This document shows, piece by piece, positions 1-9,369 of a stretch of 64,000 bases of DNA (the first letter of the stretch is position 1; each line of letters begins with the position of its first letter). Source of the stretch: Thiothrix subterranea. GTDB taxonomy: Bacteria; Pseudomonadota; Gammaproteobacteria; Thiotrichales; Thiotrichaceae. The position numbers and the translations under genes were made by a program. The notes beneath the pieces are model-generated. The model did no database searches, had not been told where the DNA came from, and saw nothing but the letters and a program-made list of their open reading frames with translations. The stretch covers positions 62,001 through 126,000 of the forward strand of contig NZ_CP133217.1 in the NCBI RefSeq assembly GCF_030930995.1. The letters run 5' to 3'.

Positions 1-3
1 ATT

Positions 4-189
4 ATGAACACACCATCCCAAGATACCCAGCAAATGCTGGATGTGATGCGTAAAGCCGTTGAAAAAGCCTTAGACCGCAAAAAACGCCTCGGTCAATACG
101 CCGTCATTTGGCAAGATGGCAAACCCGTGCTGGTCGGAGAAGATGCACCCAGCCAGCATTCCAAACCAGCCCCCCAGCCACCACACTAA
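4..189 (+). CDS. Small hypothetical protein (61 aa)
   Basis: This is a 61-residue reading frame from ATG to TAA that I do not recognise. The first half is a charged, probably helical stretch (a KAVEKALDRKK-like segment). It is followed by a short beta-like segment around VIWQDGKPVLV and a proline-rich tail that ends PAPQPPH. No signal peptide or membrane segment is visible. Only three bases precede the ATG in the window, so neither a ribosome binding site nor a longer upstream start can be judged. It converges on the toxin-like gene that ends at 202. Confidence 0.5.
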   Translation: MNTPSQDTQQMLDVMRKAVEKALDRKKRLGQYAVIWQDGKPVLVGEDAPSQHSKPAPQPPH

Positions 190-201
190 GCGCACATAGA
201 C

Positions 202-570
202 TCATTCCTTGCGCAACGCGACAGTTTCACGCACAAACAGCAAAAACTCACGCACAGCCATCTCAGGATCATCGCTGATATAACTGGCAGTCACATTACC
301 TTCCGAGCCATCATGGTAATGCTTGGAGAAAGTACTGACTGACTGCCATTTCAGGTGGGGCGCGTTGTCATGACGATAAACGGTGTTATCCAATGCCCGC
401 CGTTCCCAATGGTAGCTGTAGCGTCCATTCAATTTCAGCGACAGCCATACATCCACGAAACTACCATCACTCAAAAAGATACGCAGTTCGTTGACTTCGC
501 CGAGTACGGTGCTACTGATGATGTCGGGAAATTCGCGCTCTACGATGTCTTGTAAAAGCGGCATATTCAT
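202..570 (-). CDS. TumE/DUF6516-like protein, candidate toxin of a TA pair
   Basis: This 122-residue soluble protein resembles the DUF6516 (TumE-type) family, recognised from the early pattern of a beta-rich domain with a conserved W/YSYHWERR-like core (about residues 49-57) and a DNAPHLKW segment. Members of that family have been proposed as toxins of two-gene systems. The ATG overlaps the stop of the upstream 97-aa gene by four bases (567-570), which fits translational coupling of an antitoxin-first operon. The family assignment is from memory of sequence character; no catalytic residue can be named and the toxin role is inferred from context. Confidence 0.6.
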   Translation of the reverse strand: MNMPLLQDIVEREFPDIISSTVLGEVNELRIFLSDGSFVDVWLSLKLNGRYSYHWERRALDNTVYRHDNAPHLKWQSVSTFSKHYHDGSEGNVTASYISDDPEMAVREFLLFVRETVALRKE

Positions 571-860
571 TGGAGAGTCCGCAGTAGCTTGCTCAGTTCA
601 TCACGCTGGAATTCCAAGCGGTCTAGCCGTTGGAAATCACGCCAAGAATCAGCTTCTTCCAACGTACCGTCCTGATACCGCGCTTCCATATCTTCGACGC
701 TGGAGACCCCGTAACGTAGGTGCAAAATAAACACTTCCGCGTTTAACACGCGCAGTTGTTGCTCTAAAAAGCTACGCAGGCTTTCACGCATCAGGGTGGA
801 TTCAGAAATGTGCAAACGGGTAGCAACATTGCTCAGAACAGTTTGATCTTGTAGCTGCAT
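567..860 (-). CDS. Ribbon-helix-helix-like protein, candidate antitoxin
   Basis: This is a 97-residue protein. Its N-terminal part (about residues 5-38) has the look of a ribbon-helix-helix DNA-binding unit: a short strand, then a helix starting [18 protein letters not shown]. The C-terminal part is acidic and helical, ending in a [14 protein letters not shown] helix that could bind a partner. It is the first gene of a two-gene minus-strand operon and its last four bases overlap the start of the DUF6516-like gene. That arrangement fits an antitoxin that also represses its own operon. It is divergent from ettA with about 97 bp between the two start codons. Confidence 0.55.
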   Translation of the reverse strand: MQLQDQTVLSNVATRLHISESTLMRESLRSFLEQQLRVLNAEVFILHLRYGVSSVEDMEARYQDGTLEEADSWRDFQRLDRLEFQRDELSKLLRTLQ

Positions 861-957
861 CTCGTGTTACCTCTTCAATACCAGAATGCTTCAATTGTAT
901 AGGACACACTCCCGAACATCCCGCATAATTAGCGTTTTCCGCACTCTGGAGCATTGG

Positions 958-2622
958 ATGGCACAGTACATTTACACCATGAACGGTGTCGGCAAGGTCG
1001 TCCCGCCGAACCGTTACATTCTCAAAGACATTTACCTGAGTTTTTTCCCCGGCGCGAAGATCGGCGTACTCGGCTACAACGGCGCGGGTAAATCCACCTT
1101 GTTGCGCATTATGGCAGGCATCGACACCGACATCCTCGGCGAAGCCCGCCCGCAACCCGGCATCAATATCGGCTACCTCTCGCAAGAGCCGCAACTTGAC
1201 CCAACCAAAGATGTGCGCGGCAACGTCGAAGAAGGCTTAAAAGTCATCAAAGACGCGCAAGCCCGCCTCGATGAAGTCTACAACGCCTACGCCGAACCCG
1301 ATGCCGACTTCGACGCCCTCGCCGCCGAACAAGCACGTTTGGAAAACATCCTGCAAGCCGCCGACGCGCACAACCTCGAACACACCCTCGAAGTCGCCGC
1401 TGACGCACTGCGCCTGCCGCCGTGGGATGCCGATGTCACCACCCTCTCCGGCGGTGAAAAACGCCGTGTGGCGCTGTGCCGTTTGCTGCTGTCCTCCCCC
1501 GACATGCTGATTCTGGACGAACCGACCAACCATTTGGATGCCGAATCCGTCGCATGGCTGGAACGCTTCCTGCAAGACTTCCCCGGCACAGTCGTTGCTG
1601 TTACCCATGACCGTTACTTCCTCGACAACGTGGCGGGCTGGATTCTGGAACTCGACCGTGGGCAAGGCATCCCGTGGGAAGGCAACTACTCTTCATGGCT
1701 GGAACAAAAACAAAACCGTCTGGCACAGGAAAGCAAGTCCGAACAAGGCCGCCAGAAAGCCATGAAGCAGGAATTGGAATGGGTACGTTCCAACCCCAAA
1801 GGTCGCCATGCCAAAAGCAAGGCGCGGATGCAACGCTTTGAAGAACTGTCTTCCAGCGATTACCAAAAACGCGCTGAAACCAACGAAATCTACATCGCTC
1901 CTGGCCCGCGCCTTGGCGATTTGGTGATCGAAGCCAATGGCATCAGCAAATCCTTCGGCGACCGCTTGCTGTATGAAAACGTCAGCTTCAGCCTGCCCAA
2001 AGGCGGTATCGTCGGCATCATCGGCCCGAATGGTGCGGGTAAAACCACCCTATTCCGCATGATTACCGGACAAGAACAGCCGGATACAGGCACGTTCAAA
2101 GTCGGCGAAACCGTCAAAATTGCTTACGTTGACCAATCCCGTGATGACCTCGACCCCAATAAAACCGTGTTCCAAGAAATTTCTGACGGGTACGACATCA
2201 TGACGGTGGGCGGCTACCAGATTCAGGCGCGGGCGTATTGCGGACGTTTCAACTTCAAGGGTGATTCCCAGCAAAAACGCCTGTGTGATTTGTCGGGTGG
2301 GGAACGCAACCGCGTGCATCTGGCGAAATTGCTGAAAGAAGGCGGCAACCTGTTGCTGCTCGACGAACCGACCAACGACCTCGACGTGGAAACCTTGCGG
2401 GCGCTCGAAGAAGCGATCCTCAACTTCCCCGGCTGCGCGGTGGTCATTTCGCATGACCGCTGGTTCTTAGACCGGATTGCCACTCACATTCTCGCGTTTG
2501 AGGGTGACTCAACCGTAACCTGGTTTGAAGGCAACTACAGCGACTATGAGGAAGACTACAAGCGTCGCCACGGCAACGACTTGAATCCGCATCGCATTAA
2601 GTACAAGAAACTGAAAGCGTAA
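958..2622 (+). CDS. ettA: Energy-dependent translational throttle protein EttA (ABC-F)
   Basis: EttA is an ABC-F ATPase that binds the ribosomal E site and gates entry of the first peptide-bond cycle according to the ATP/ADP ratio. Two ABC domains are visible. The first has Walker [10 protein letters not shown] (residues about 39-47), signature LSGGEKRR (about 163) and Walker [12 protein letters not shown] (about 184). The second has GPNGAGKTT (about 357), LSGGERNR (about 447) and [11 protein letters not shown] (about 467). A charged linker lies between them. I start at ATG 958 because a GGAG lies six bases upstream and the resulting 554 residues match the usual EttA length. The frame is open back to 886, but that extension is not EttA-like. 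Confidence 0.95.
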   Translation: MAQYIYTMNGVGKVVPPNRYILKDIYLSFFPGAKIGVLGYNGAGKSTLLRIMAGIDTDILGEARPQPGINIGYLSQEPQLDPTKDVRGNVEEGLKVIKDAQARLDEVYNAYAEPDADFDALAAEQARLENILQAADAHNLEHTLEVAADALRLPPWDADVTTLSGGEKRRVALCRLLLSSPDMLILDEPTNHLDAESVAWLERFLQDFPGTVVAVTHDRYFLDNVAGWILELDRGQGIPWEGNYSSWLEQKQNRLAQESKSEQGRQKAMKQELEWVRSNPKGRHAKSKARMQRFEELSSSDYQKRAETNEIYIAPGPRLGDLVIEANGISKSFGDRLLYENVSFSLPKGGIVGIIGPNGAGKTTLFRMITGQEQPDTGTFKVGETVKIAYVDQSRDDLDPNKTVFQEISDGYDIMTVGGYQIQARAYCGRFNFKGDSQQKRLCDLSGGERNRVHLAKLLKEGGNLLLLDEPTNDLDVETLRALEEAILNFPGCAVVISHDRWFLDRIATHILAFEGDSTVTWFEGNYSDYEEDYKRRHGNDLNPHRIKYKKLKA

Positions 2623-2637
2623 GCCAATTACCAAGGG

Positions 2638-4128
2638 CTAAGATTTGTTTGATACAGATATTAGCTCTTTGGTTTCCCGACCATTCCGCGCTAACAGCAA
2701 CCACATGCCAACAATCAGTAGTCCCAACGCCAAAGCAGCACTCACAATAATTTCCAGCAAATGGTCGCTCAGCCACACATTCACGTGTTCCATTAAATAG
2801 ATAACCGCATACCCCCCCAGAAAAAACGCCAGCAATTGTCCCAGGTATTCGGTGAAACTGTGTCCGATATGGCGAGCAATCCAAATATATTGGAGCGCCG
2901 TTGCACTCAGCGTAAAAAATAACGCCAAGGCTGCTCCCATGTAAGCGTATTTGCTCCCCAAATAATACAGCGCAGCAAAATAGGCTATTCCCCCAGCAAT
3001 TGCCATAAATGCGGTCAATTTAGCCTGCCCTGCCCCTTGCAGCACCCAATAACCCACCACCGTGTTGGAGTGCAGGAAAAAATACAGCGCCATCACCTGC
3101 AATACAACGCCTGCTTTTTGCGCAAATTCAGCGGAAATCCACAGCGTCAAGAAATCATCCCCCACCGTAATCAACAACACCGCAATCACCAAACTGAGCA
3201 AAAACACCAAATTATTCGCCAAGCGATACAACTTCAATACGCCCGCTCGATCATTCAAGCTAAACATCTCGGTGAAACGCGGGAACGCAATGTGCACCAG
3301 CGTGTGGATAATGCCATTTGCCATTTGCGCAATCGTAAACGGAATTTGATAATACGTGACTGCCTCAGTACCAATCACAATCCCAATCAATAATTTATCG
3401 GCACGGGATACCAAAGAACCAACCAAATTCCCCAGAAAGGTGTACGAGCTAAAGGAAATGATGTCCATAAAGACGCTTTGCTGAAACGCAGGACGTGGTT
3501 TGATGCCACGTGGTAAGACTGCAACACTCGCCAGATAGCCGCTGATGATGGCAATGAATTGCACAAACGCATACCCCCACAGCACTTCGATCAACCCATA
3601 ACCCGCCAGCAACAAGCCGGTGGTCAGCACAATCCCCCCCAAATTCCCTGAATTATGAATAATCGCTGGCAAATCAAAGCGATGGTATGCCTTGCACACA
3701 TTCAGGAAAAATTGGTTGAGATAGCTTAAAAACAGTGGCACTGCCGTAATCCGCAAGGCTTCCGTTGCCAGCACTTGTTTATCAGGTTGCCAATACAGAC
3801 CCTTAGCCAACAGTGGTGAAAAAGTATACAAACAAACCACACCGAACAAGCCAATAAGCAAGTAAATCAACAAGGCCACGTCTAATACTGGTTTAACTCT
3901 GTCACTTTGATCAGTCGCCTCATATTCAGCCACATATTTAACAACGGTTTGCCCGATACCGAAATCCACAAAAGTCATAAAACCGATGAGTGATATACAA
4001 ATAATATACAACCCGTACAAATCTACACCTAGTTTTACAACAATAATAGGAATAGTGGCTAACGCTGCCAATAATGGCAATGCGTAGCCGACCCCCGTAA
4101 AAACCACATTTTTACGTGTATCATTCAT
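2638..4128 (-). CDS. Oligosaccharide flippase family protein (Wzx-like)
   Basis: This 496-residue, strongly hydrophobic protein has about 12-14 predicted membrane helices, as in the polysaccharide (MOP/MATE superfamily) flippases that move lipid-linked sugars across the inner membrane. The N-terminus, with its VGYALPLLAALATIPII and LYGLYIICISLIGF segments, is typical of the family. It ends 15 bp from ettA in a convergent arrangement and is divergent from oxyR across an AT-rich gap. The nearby phosphatase and WecA-like genes support a surface-polysaccharide role, but the substrate cannot be told from sequence. Confidence 0.85.
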   Translation of the reverse strand: MNDTRKNVVFTGVGYALPLLAALATIPIIVVKLGVDLYGLYIICISLIGFMTFVDFGIGQTVVKYVAEYEATDQSDRVKPVLDVALLIYLLIGLFGVVCLYTFSPLLAKGLYWQPDKQVLATEALRITAVPLFLSYLNQFFLNVCKAYHRFDLPAIIHNSGNLGGIVLTTGLLLAGYGLIEVLWGYAFVQFIAIISGYLASVAVLPRGIKPRPAFQQSVFMDIISFSSYTFLGNLVGSLVSRADKLLIGIVIGTEAVTYYQIPFTIAQMANGIIHTLVHIAFPRFTEMFSLNDRAGVLKLYRLANNLVFLLSLVIAVLLITVGDDFLTLWISAEFAQKAGVVLQVMALYFFLHSNTVVGYWVLQGAGQAKLTAFMAIAGGIAYFAALYYLGSKYAYMGAALALFFTLSATALQYIWIARHIGHSFTEYLGQLLAFFLGGYAVIYLMEHVNVWLSDHLLEIIVSAALALGLLIVGMWLLLARNGRETKELISVSNKS

Positions 4129-4405
4129 AAATGTTTAACACCGTTCAGCACCAAGATTGATCTAATAAATTTATAGAAAATCATAGTTGCTGATTAGCAT
4201 TAGGCAAATAGCATTTAATTATTGAAGATAATAATAAAAAATTATTAGAGCTATTTTCTTATTAAAAATTCGCGACATAAGAAATAATGTGCTGAGAATA
4301 AGCGAATAAAATATGCAAGGATTCAAAAGATTTTTTACAATCATGCAGAAAATAGAATATTATTCTTATTGTAAGTTCCAAAAACGATTCACCGCCGAGG
4401 TTGCC
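4129..4405. other. AT-rich intergenic region between flippase gene and oxyR
   Basis: These 277 bases are very AT-rich and separate two divergent genes. They presumably carry the promoters of both. An open frame extends upstream of oxyR to 4313, but its translation has no LysR similarity. I see no RNA gene or convincing consensus promoter. Confidence 0.5.
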
Positions 4406-5329
4406 ATGAACCTGCCAACCATAAAACAACTTCGCTACTTTGTTGCCCTTGAAAGCCATGAACACTTCGGCAAGGCTGCTGAGGCTTGTTTTGTCTCACA
4501 ATCCGCTTTCAGTACCGCCATCCGCGAATTGGAAACAACGTTAGAAGTGCAACTGGTGGATCGCACCAATAAAAACGTTACCGTCACCCACATAGGCCGC
4601 CAAATCGCGGTCGAAGCGCGGCGGTGCTTGCGTGATGTAGAAAATCTAGTCGAATTAGCGCGTAGCAATCATGCGCCCCTTACCGGCGAACTCCGGGTAG
4701 GCATTATTCCCACAATAGCCCCGTTTTTGTTGCCACGGGTATTGCCCGCGTTGCGCCAACAATTTCCGCACTTGCGCTTATATTTAACGGAAGACATTAC
4801 CCAACGTGTTTACGAAAAACTCATGAACGGTGAGCTGGATCTGATCATCATTGCCTTGCCGTATGCCCTGCGCAATGTTGAAATTATGTCGCTGTTCAAA
4901 GACCGTTTTTTCCTCGCGTGCCGCGAAGACACCCGCCATACCCGCCCCAGAAGGCACATTTTTAACGACCTCAATCCAGAAAGCATTTTGCTATTGGAAG
5001 ACGGGCATTGCCTGCGCGACCACACGCTGTCAGCCTGCCATTTGCAGGACATGGACAAAATCAGCCGTTTCACCGCCAGCAGCCTGCTCACATTGACGCA
5101 AATGGTTGATGCAGATTTAGGGATTTCTTATTTACCAGAAATGGTGAAAGGTTCAACGTTATTAACCGGCACAAATGTTAAAATTTGGACATTGCCAGAA
5201 GAAAGTTACCGTGAAGTGGGCTTAGCTTGGCGACGGGGCAGCGCCCGTGAAGTGGAATTTAAGCAATTAGGTGAATTCATTAAAACGACTTGGTTAACAT
5301 TACTCGAAAACCAGGGATTAACCGAGTAA
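4406..5329 (+). CDS. oxyR: LysR-type peroxide sensor OxyR
   Basis: This is a LysR-family regulator of 307 residues with an N-terminal winged helix-turn-helix (LRYFVALESHEHFGKAAEACFVSQSAFSTAIRELE region, residues 9-43). The key sign for OxyR is LLLEDGHCLRDHTLSAC, with cysteines 202 and 211. They have the same spacing of nine as Cys199/Cys208 of the E. coli protein, which form the disulfide that senses hydrogen peroxide. I choose ATG 4406 because GAGG lies five bases upstream and the HTH then starts normally. The gene is convergent with the PHP phosphatase gene and overlaps its end by 12 bases. Confidence 0.88.
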   Translation: MNLPTIKQLRYFVALESHEHFGKAAEACFVSQSAFSTAIRELETTLEVQLVDRTNKNVTVTHIGRQIAVEARRCLRDVENLVELARSNHAPLTGELRVGIIPTIAPFLLPRVLPALRQQFPHLRLYLTEDITQRVYEKLMNGELDLIIIALPYALRNVEIMSLFKDRFFLACREDTRHTRPRRHIFNDLNPESILLLEDGHCLRDHTLSACHLQDMDKISRFTASSLLTLTQMVDADLGISYLPEMVKGSTLLTGTNVKIWTLPEESYREVGLAWRRGSAREVEFKQLGEFIKTTWLTLLENQGLTE

Positions 5330-6130
5330 GCGTTCTAACCAAGGTTTTTGAATCGATGCCGCATGTATTGATGCTCTATTGGCACATAAACCAGCAGGCA
5401 ATAATACCTCACTAGGCTCAATATTATCCAAAATCGCCAAGGGTCTATCATTAACCATTCGCATAATTTCGGTATCATCGCCCGTAATTCGCATGGCCGC
5501 TTCAATACCGGCGGATAAAATCGGCGGTCGATAATTCACATTGTGCGCATCTGACGCAATAATATGCACCACCCCATCCAATAATAAGCGCTCGGCACAA
5601 CGTTTTGCGGTACGCCCAAACGTGCCTGCAATCGCACCCGCTGTCACTTGCAACCACGCGCCCATTTGCGCCGCCGCAATAAACTCCTGGTAGTTCGCCT
5701 CACACCAACGCAAACGTTCTGGATGGGTGATCACCGGGACGTATCCCGCTGCGAGAAACGCTTCAATATGGCGCAAAAAATGCGGTACTGGCAAGCTATG
5801 TGACGGCTCCAGTAAAAAGTACCGCGAATTATCCAGCGTCGGAATAATGCCTTGCTGTAAGCCTTCCAGCACCCCAGACACCAACCGCACATCCGCCCCG
5901 ATCACCAAGCGCAGCGGAATATCACGCGAATACAGCTCTATTTGCAACATACGCATGGCACTGGCAATGATGTCAGTGGAATTGTCATACACCCCCGGAT
6001 AAATATGAGGCGTACAGGCCAAATGCGTCGTGCCATCGGCAACGGCTAAACGTGCCATTATTAACGAGGTTTCCAAATCTTGGGAACCATCACAAAGAGC
6101 GGGTAAAATATGGCTATGTAAATCGATCAT
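5318..6130 (-). CDS. PHP-type tyrosine-protein phosphatase (CpsB/CapC-like)
   Basis: This 270-residue metal-dependent phosphatase has a PHP fold and is of the CpsB/CapC type that dephosphorylates capsule-assembly tyrosine kinases. Metal-binding motifs are visible in order: DLHSHILP (His5, His7), CTPHIYPG, VITHPERL and IIASDAHN. An upstream TTG at 6163 would add eleven residues, but ATG 6130 starts exactly at the conserved MIDLHSH, so I use it; no good Shine-Dalgarno is seen for either. No partner tyrosine kinase is in the window. A role in polysaccharide control is inferred from the flippase and WecA-like genes around it. Confidence 0.85.
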   Translation of the reverse strand: MIDLHSHILPALCDGSQDLETSLIMARLAVADGTTHLACTPHIYPGVYDNSTDIIASAMRMLQIELYSRDIPLRLVIGADVRLVSGVLEGLQQGIIPTLDNSRYFLLEPSHSLPVPHFLRHIEAFLAAGYVPVITHPERLRWCEANYQEFIAAAQMGAWLQVTAGAIAGTFGRTAKRCAERLLLDGVVHIIASDAHNVNYRPPILSAGIEAAMRITGDDTEIMRMVNDRPLAILDNIEPSEVLLPAGLCANRASIHAASIQKPWLERLLG

Positions 6131-6422
6131 AGTACGCAATAAACGACTCAATGATGCAAACAAAGACGCACGTTAAGGGCTAAACCGTGCGTTCATTAAT
6201 TAAAATTATTATTAATATTAGTAATAAAAATTAACACAACAATAGCAAATAATCCTCAGAATCTGACCAATGGCAGCTAAACTACCGCCCATCTGAACAC
6301 TTAATCCCACCCTGTCCACTAATCAGAATTATTGCTCACTTAGCCTCAAGAAATAACTAAAATCAATCATCACTTACTACAATAACAAAATAAGAAAGCT
6401 AGTCAGAAACCCCGAGGACAAT
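6131..6422. other. AT-rich intergenic region upstream of the WecA-like gene
   Basis: These 292 AT-rich bases lie between two divergent polysaccharide genes. A GAGGA sits just upstream of the ATG at 6423. I see no RNA gene, repeat or small reading frame with support. Confidence 0.5.
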
Positions 6423-7529
6423 ATGCTTATAATATCGTTAATCACGAGTCTGTGCATGACATGGATAGCACTCTATTTATTGAAACCCGTGGCTTACCAC
6501 GCCAAATTATTAGACATTCCCAAAGGACGTAAACAACACAAAGGTGCTATTCCGCTGATCGGCGGTATGTCCATTTTTATCGGCGTTGCCACGGCAGTGA
6601 TGCTAACACTTCCCAATGATGCCGCCGTTACCAGTTGGCTATTGTGCGCTTTAGGCATTGTATTATTAGGTGTTGCGGATGATGCCGAAGATCTCTCAGT
6701 CAAATTGCGGATTGTGATGCAAGTGCTGCTCACTTTGGCGTTATGCATTGGCACCGGCGCGTCACTGGCTAACTTGGGCGATTTATTAGGCATGGGTGAA
6801 ATCGACTTGAGTGTCTTCAGCTACCCGTTCACTGTTTTAATCGTCTTGGGCGTGATTAATGCCTTCAATATGATCGACGGTATTGATGGGTTACTGGGTT
6901 CGATTGCCATGGTCGCACTGTTGAGCCTGATTGCCTTGTTTAGCCTCTCCACGCACGCCATGCTGTTGAGTATTAGCGTAATCTTCGTCGCTGCCTTGAT
7001 TCCTTACTTGATGAACAATTTGGTGCTACCGCCGTTTAAAGAGAAAATTTTCATGGGGGATGCTGGTTCCATGCTTATCGGTTTAAGCATCAGTTGGTTG
7101 CTGATTGAAGGCACGCAAGACCCAACGCATCAAGCCTTCCGCCCTGTCACGGCGTTGTGGTTGATTGCCCTGCCGCTGATGGACATGGTACGGGTGATTC
7201 TGGTGCGTCTGCGTGATCGCCGCTCACCGTTTACCGCCGGGCGTGATCATCTGCATCACCTATTGCAGGAAATTGGCATGAGCCGGTGCGCAACCTTGGC
7301 TACCATGGCAACGCTCGCGGTGCTCTTTGCCAGTGTTGGTGTTCTCAGCGAATACTGGCACACCAATGCCAGCGTGATGTTCTACGGCTTCTTGCTGACC
7401 TTCTTGGCGTACCTGTTAGCGGTCGCGCCCTTGGTTCATGCAGAAAAAGGCAGCCTGAAACGCTGGATTGAAGCCGCCACCGTTACTCAAACTGCGCGGA
7501 AGATTCTTGCAAGATACGGAAATAATTAA
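6423..7529 (+). CDS. WecA/TagO-like undecaprenyl-phosphate sugar-1-phosphate transferase
   Basis: This 368-residue integral membrane enzyme of glycosyltransferase family 4 (MraY/WecA type) transfers a sugar-1-phosphate, usually GlcNAc-1-P, to undecaprenyl phosphate to start glycan synthesis. Family motifs are present: GVADDAEDL (Asp86, Asp87), NAFNMIDGIDGL (about 146-157), a GDAGS motif (about 214) and AGRDHLHHLL (about 272), the last corresponding to the HxHH motif of WecA. About ten hydrophobic segments are visible. A GAGGA precedes the ATG. Its 3' end overlaps that of gspK by 47 bases on the other strand. WecA itself cannot be separated from related initiating transferases. Confidence 0.87.
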   Translation: MLIISLITSLCMTWIALYLLKPVAYHAKLLDIPKGRKQHKGAIPLIGGMSIFIGVATAVMLTLPNDAAVTSWLLCALGIVLLGVADDAEDLSVKLRIVMQVLLTLALCIGTGASLANLGDLLGMGEIDLSVFSYPFTVLIVLGVINAFNMIDGIDGLLGSIAMVALLSLIALFSLSTHAMLLSISVIFVAALIPYLMNNLVLPPFKEKIFMGDAGSMLIGLSISWLLIEGTQDPTHQAFRPVTALWLIALPLMDMVRVILVRLRDRRSPFTAGRDHLHHLLQEIGMSRCATLATMATLAVLFASVGVLSEYWHTNASVMFYGFLLTFLAYLLAVAPLVHAEKGSLKRWIEAATVTQTARKILARYGNN

Positions 7530-8370
7530 CAAACGGCGGGGTTTGCCCCGGATTTAGCCGCAACGACCGCTCTTCAAAATACGGAGGAGCGGTTTCGTCG
7601 GAGTAGACTCTGATTTGCATCCGGTACAAGGGTTGTTGCGTAGGGTCGAGAAATTCCGCACCGAAATCGGGTTGCACGTATTCACCGTCGGATTCAGCGC
7701 GTTGCTGCATGTACGCATCGACTTTCGCTGCATCGCCCTCTGCCAACAGCAGCAAGGTTTGACGCGGCGCTAACATCGGGTTGATGCCCTTGCCACCGGA
7801 ATTCACGGTCAGCAAGCGTGTCAGGGCTTGATAAAGTGGCGGCGTCATTCCCAACACTTGCTGCAATTCCTCAATACGCTCAAATGGCGCATCTTTTGCC
7901 CCAAATGGCAAACCCGCGCTGTCATAATCAGCGTCTTCTGCGCCATTGATGCGTTTTAAGTCATCCACATCACGGAAGTCTTCCAAGGTATCCAACATCC
8001 GCTCAATGGCTGACTCATCCAACCCTGCTTGTTTAAGAATCAAGCGAATCAATGGCGGGCTGGCAAAACCAATATCCACTAAACCGTTTTCGCCAACGGC
8101 ACGAATTTCCACTTTAGAACCTTCGTATTCCCATAACAAGGGCGTACCGCCGAGCTTGAGTTCACGGTCTTTATTGGGCAGAAATAATTGCATCACCGCG
8201 TAATGTGCCGCCGCATCTGCCACGGCACGGGCTTGCGCACTGCGGCGAGCGTAATCCACCATGCTGGTTTCGGTGCGGGTCGCGTATAACAGACTGGCTG
8301 CCAGCGTCATCATGACCATGATCATCCATAACACCACGATCATGGCAACCCCGGATTGTTTATTTTGCAT
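7483..8370 (-). CDS. gspK: Type II secretion minor pseudopilin GspK
   Basis: GspK is the large minor pseudopilin thought to sit at the tip of the type II secretion pseudopilus. The 295-residue protein starts with a short basic leader ending SG, then the hydrophobic helix VAMIVVLWMIMVMMTLAASL, which is the prepilin-peptidase type signal with cleavage after Gly. The unusual length for a pseudopilin (about 300) and the DFRDVDDLKRINGAE helix-hairpin region fit GspK. It is the last gene of the operon and overlaps gspJ by 11 bases. Confidence 0.9.
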   Translation of the reverse strand: MQNKQSGVAMIVVLWMIMVMMTLAASLLYATRTETSMVDYARRSAQARAVADAAAHYAVMQLFLPNKDRELKLGGTPLLWEYEGSKVEIRAVGENGLVDIGFASPPLIRLILKQAGLDESAIERMLDTLEDFRDVDDLKRINGAEDADYDSAGLPFGAKDAPFERIEELQQVLGMTPPLYQALTRLLTVNSGGKGINPMLAPRQTLLLLAEGDAAKVDAYMQQRAESDGEYVQPDFGAEFLDPTQQPLYRMQIRVYSDETAPPYFEERSLRLNPGQTPPFVNYFRILQESSAQFE

Positions 8371-8977
8371 AATCAGTTACCTGTGGCAAATCCACCAACA
8401 GCTCCGGCCAAGCGCGTTCTTTATCCGCCAAGGTGAGTTTCAGCATATCGGGGTAGCGCGGCTTGTCTTCCCAATCGGATGTCCAATCAGGGTCGTTGCC
8501 CGCTGCTTCCGCCCCGAAATACGCAAACTCCGCCGCTTGCAAGCCCTCGAAAATCAAGACGGGTTCGGCTTCAGCAAACGCATCCTCCCACGTCAGTTCC
8601 GGGCGATACGGGGCAAACAGCATTTCGAGTTTCTTACCGTCTTTATCACCGACAATATTGAGTTCGATCAGAAACACCCCACCCTGATGCTGCAAAGGCT
8701 GCAAGGGTGCGGCATAACGCAATGAAGTCGCCGTCCCCTCAAACGCATACACTTTGGCTTCTTTTTCACCGGCAATGCGCACCACCATCGCCTGCCCCAA
8801 CTGACGGCGCAGAAAATCACTGATCAGGCGCATGTCTTCGGTTTTATTCATGCGGGTATCTGCCGCATCCCAACTCCGCGCAATGGTATTGAAACTGGCG
8901 AATAACGCGAGAAACAGCAAGGAAACCAACGAAAACGCAATCAACATTTCCAGCAAAGTGAAACCGCGTTGCTTCAT
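8360..8977 (-). CDS. gspJ: Type II secretion minor pseudopilin GspJ
   Basis: This 205-residue minor pseudopilin forms the tip complex with GspI and GspK. The N-terminus MKQRGFTLLEMLIAFSLVSL is a textbook prepilin signal: cleavage between Gly and Phe, with Glu at mature position 5. The gene overlaps gspI by four bases (ATGA type) and gspK by eleven, so translation of the three is probably coupled. The rest of the protein is beta-rich and soluble. The order I-J-K supports the assignment. Confidence 0.9.
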   Translation of the reverse strand: MKQRGFTLLEMLIAFSLVSLLFLALFASFNTIARSWDAADTRMNKTEDMRLISDFLRRQLGQAMVVRIAGEKEAKVYAFEGTATSLRYAAPLQPLQHQGGVFLIELNIVGDKDGKKLEMLFAPYRPELTWEDAFAEAEPVLIFEGLQAAEFAYFGAEAAGNDPDWTSDWEDKPRYPDMLKLTLADKERAWPELLVDLPQVTDYAK

Positions 8978-9369
8978 GTCGCTTCCCCAAAACGCAAGGA
9001 GGAGAGGTGGAATTCACGTGAGTTATCGCCACTTTGCCATGTCACAACCACTTCAACCCGGTAAAGTTGTAAAGCGACTGGCAGTTTTTCCAATGCCTCG
9101 CTGAGTTCGAGCGGAGACATTTGCACTTCCCAACGGTAGCCTGAACCTTGTTCTTCACCGCTGACGTTGCCTTCTTCCACCTCGATCTCATTGCCCACCG
9201 CTGCTAAACGGGATTCGGCGACCTGTATCGCAAAGCTGTATTCATCCGCCAACGCCACACTGCGCATCGACGAACCAAACAATTGCAACAAGACCCCGAC
9301 CACCAAGCCCATGACCACGAAAGCAACCAGCACTTCGAGCAGGGAAAAACCTTTATTGGATTGAAACAC
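8974..9369 (-). CDS. gspI: Type II secretion minor pseudopilin GspI
   Basis: This 131-residue minor pseudopilin has the leader MFQSNKG followed by FSLLEVLVAFVVMGLVVG, the type IV prepilin signal with Glu5. Length and position between gspH and gspJ match GspI, which nucleates the pseudopilus tip complex. The C-terminal half has the WQSGDNSREFHLSSLRF pattern seen near the end of this family. It overlaps gspH by 17 bases and gspJ by four. Confidence 0.9.
   Translation of the reverse strand: MFQSNKGFSLLEVLVAFVVMGLVVGVLLQLFGSSMRSVALADEYSFAIQVAESRLAAVGNEIEVEEGNVSGEEQGSGYRWEVQMSPLELSEALEKLPVALQLYRVEVVVTWQSGDNSREFHLSSLRFGEAT

Noticed and set aside
886-957. Upstream extension of ettA
   Set aside because: The 24 extra codons have no similarity to EttA, and a good ribosome binding site precedes ATG 958, which gives the normal length.
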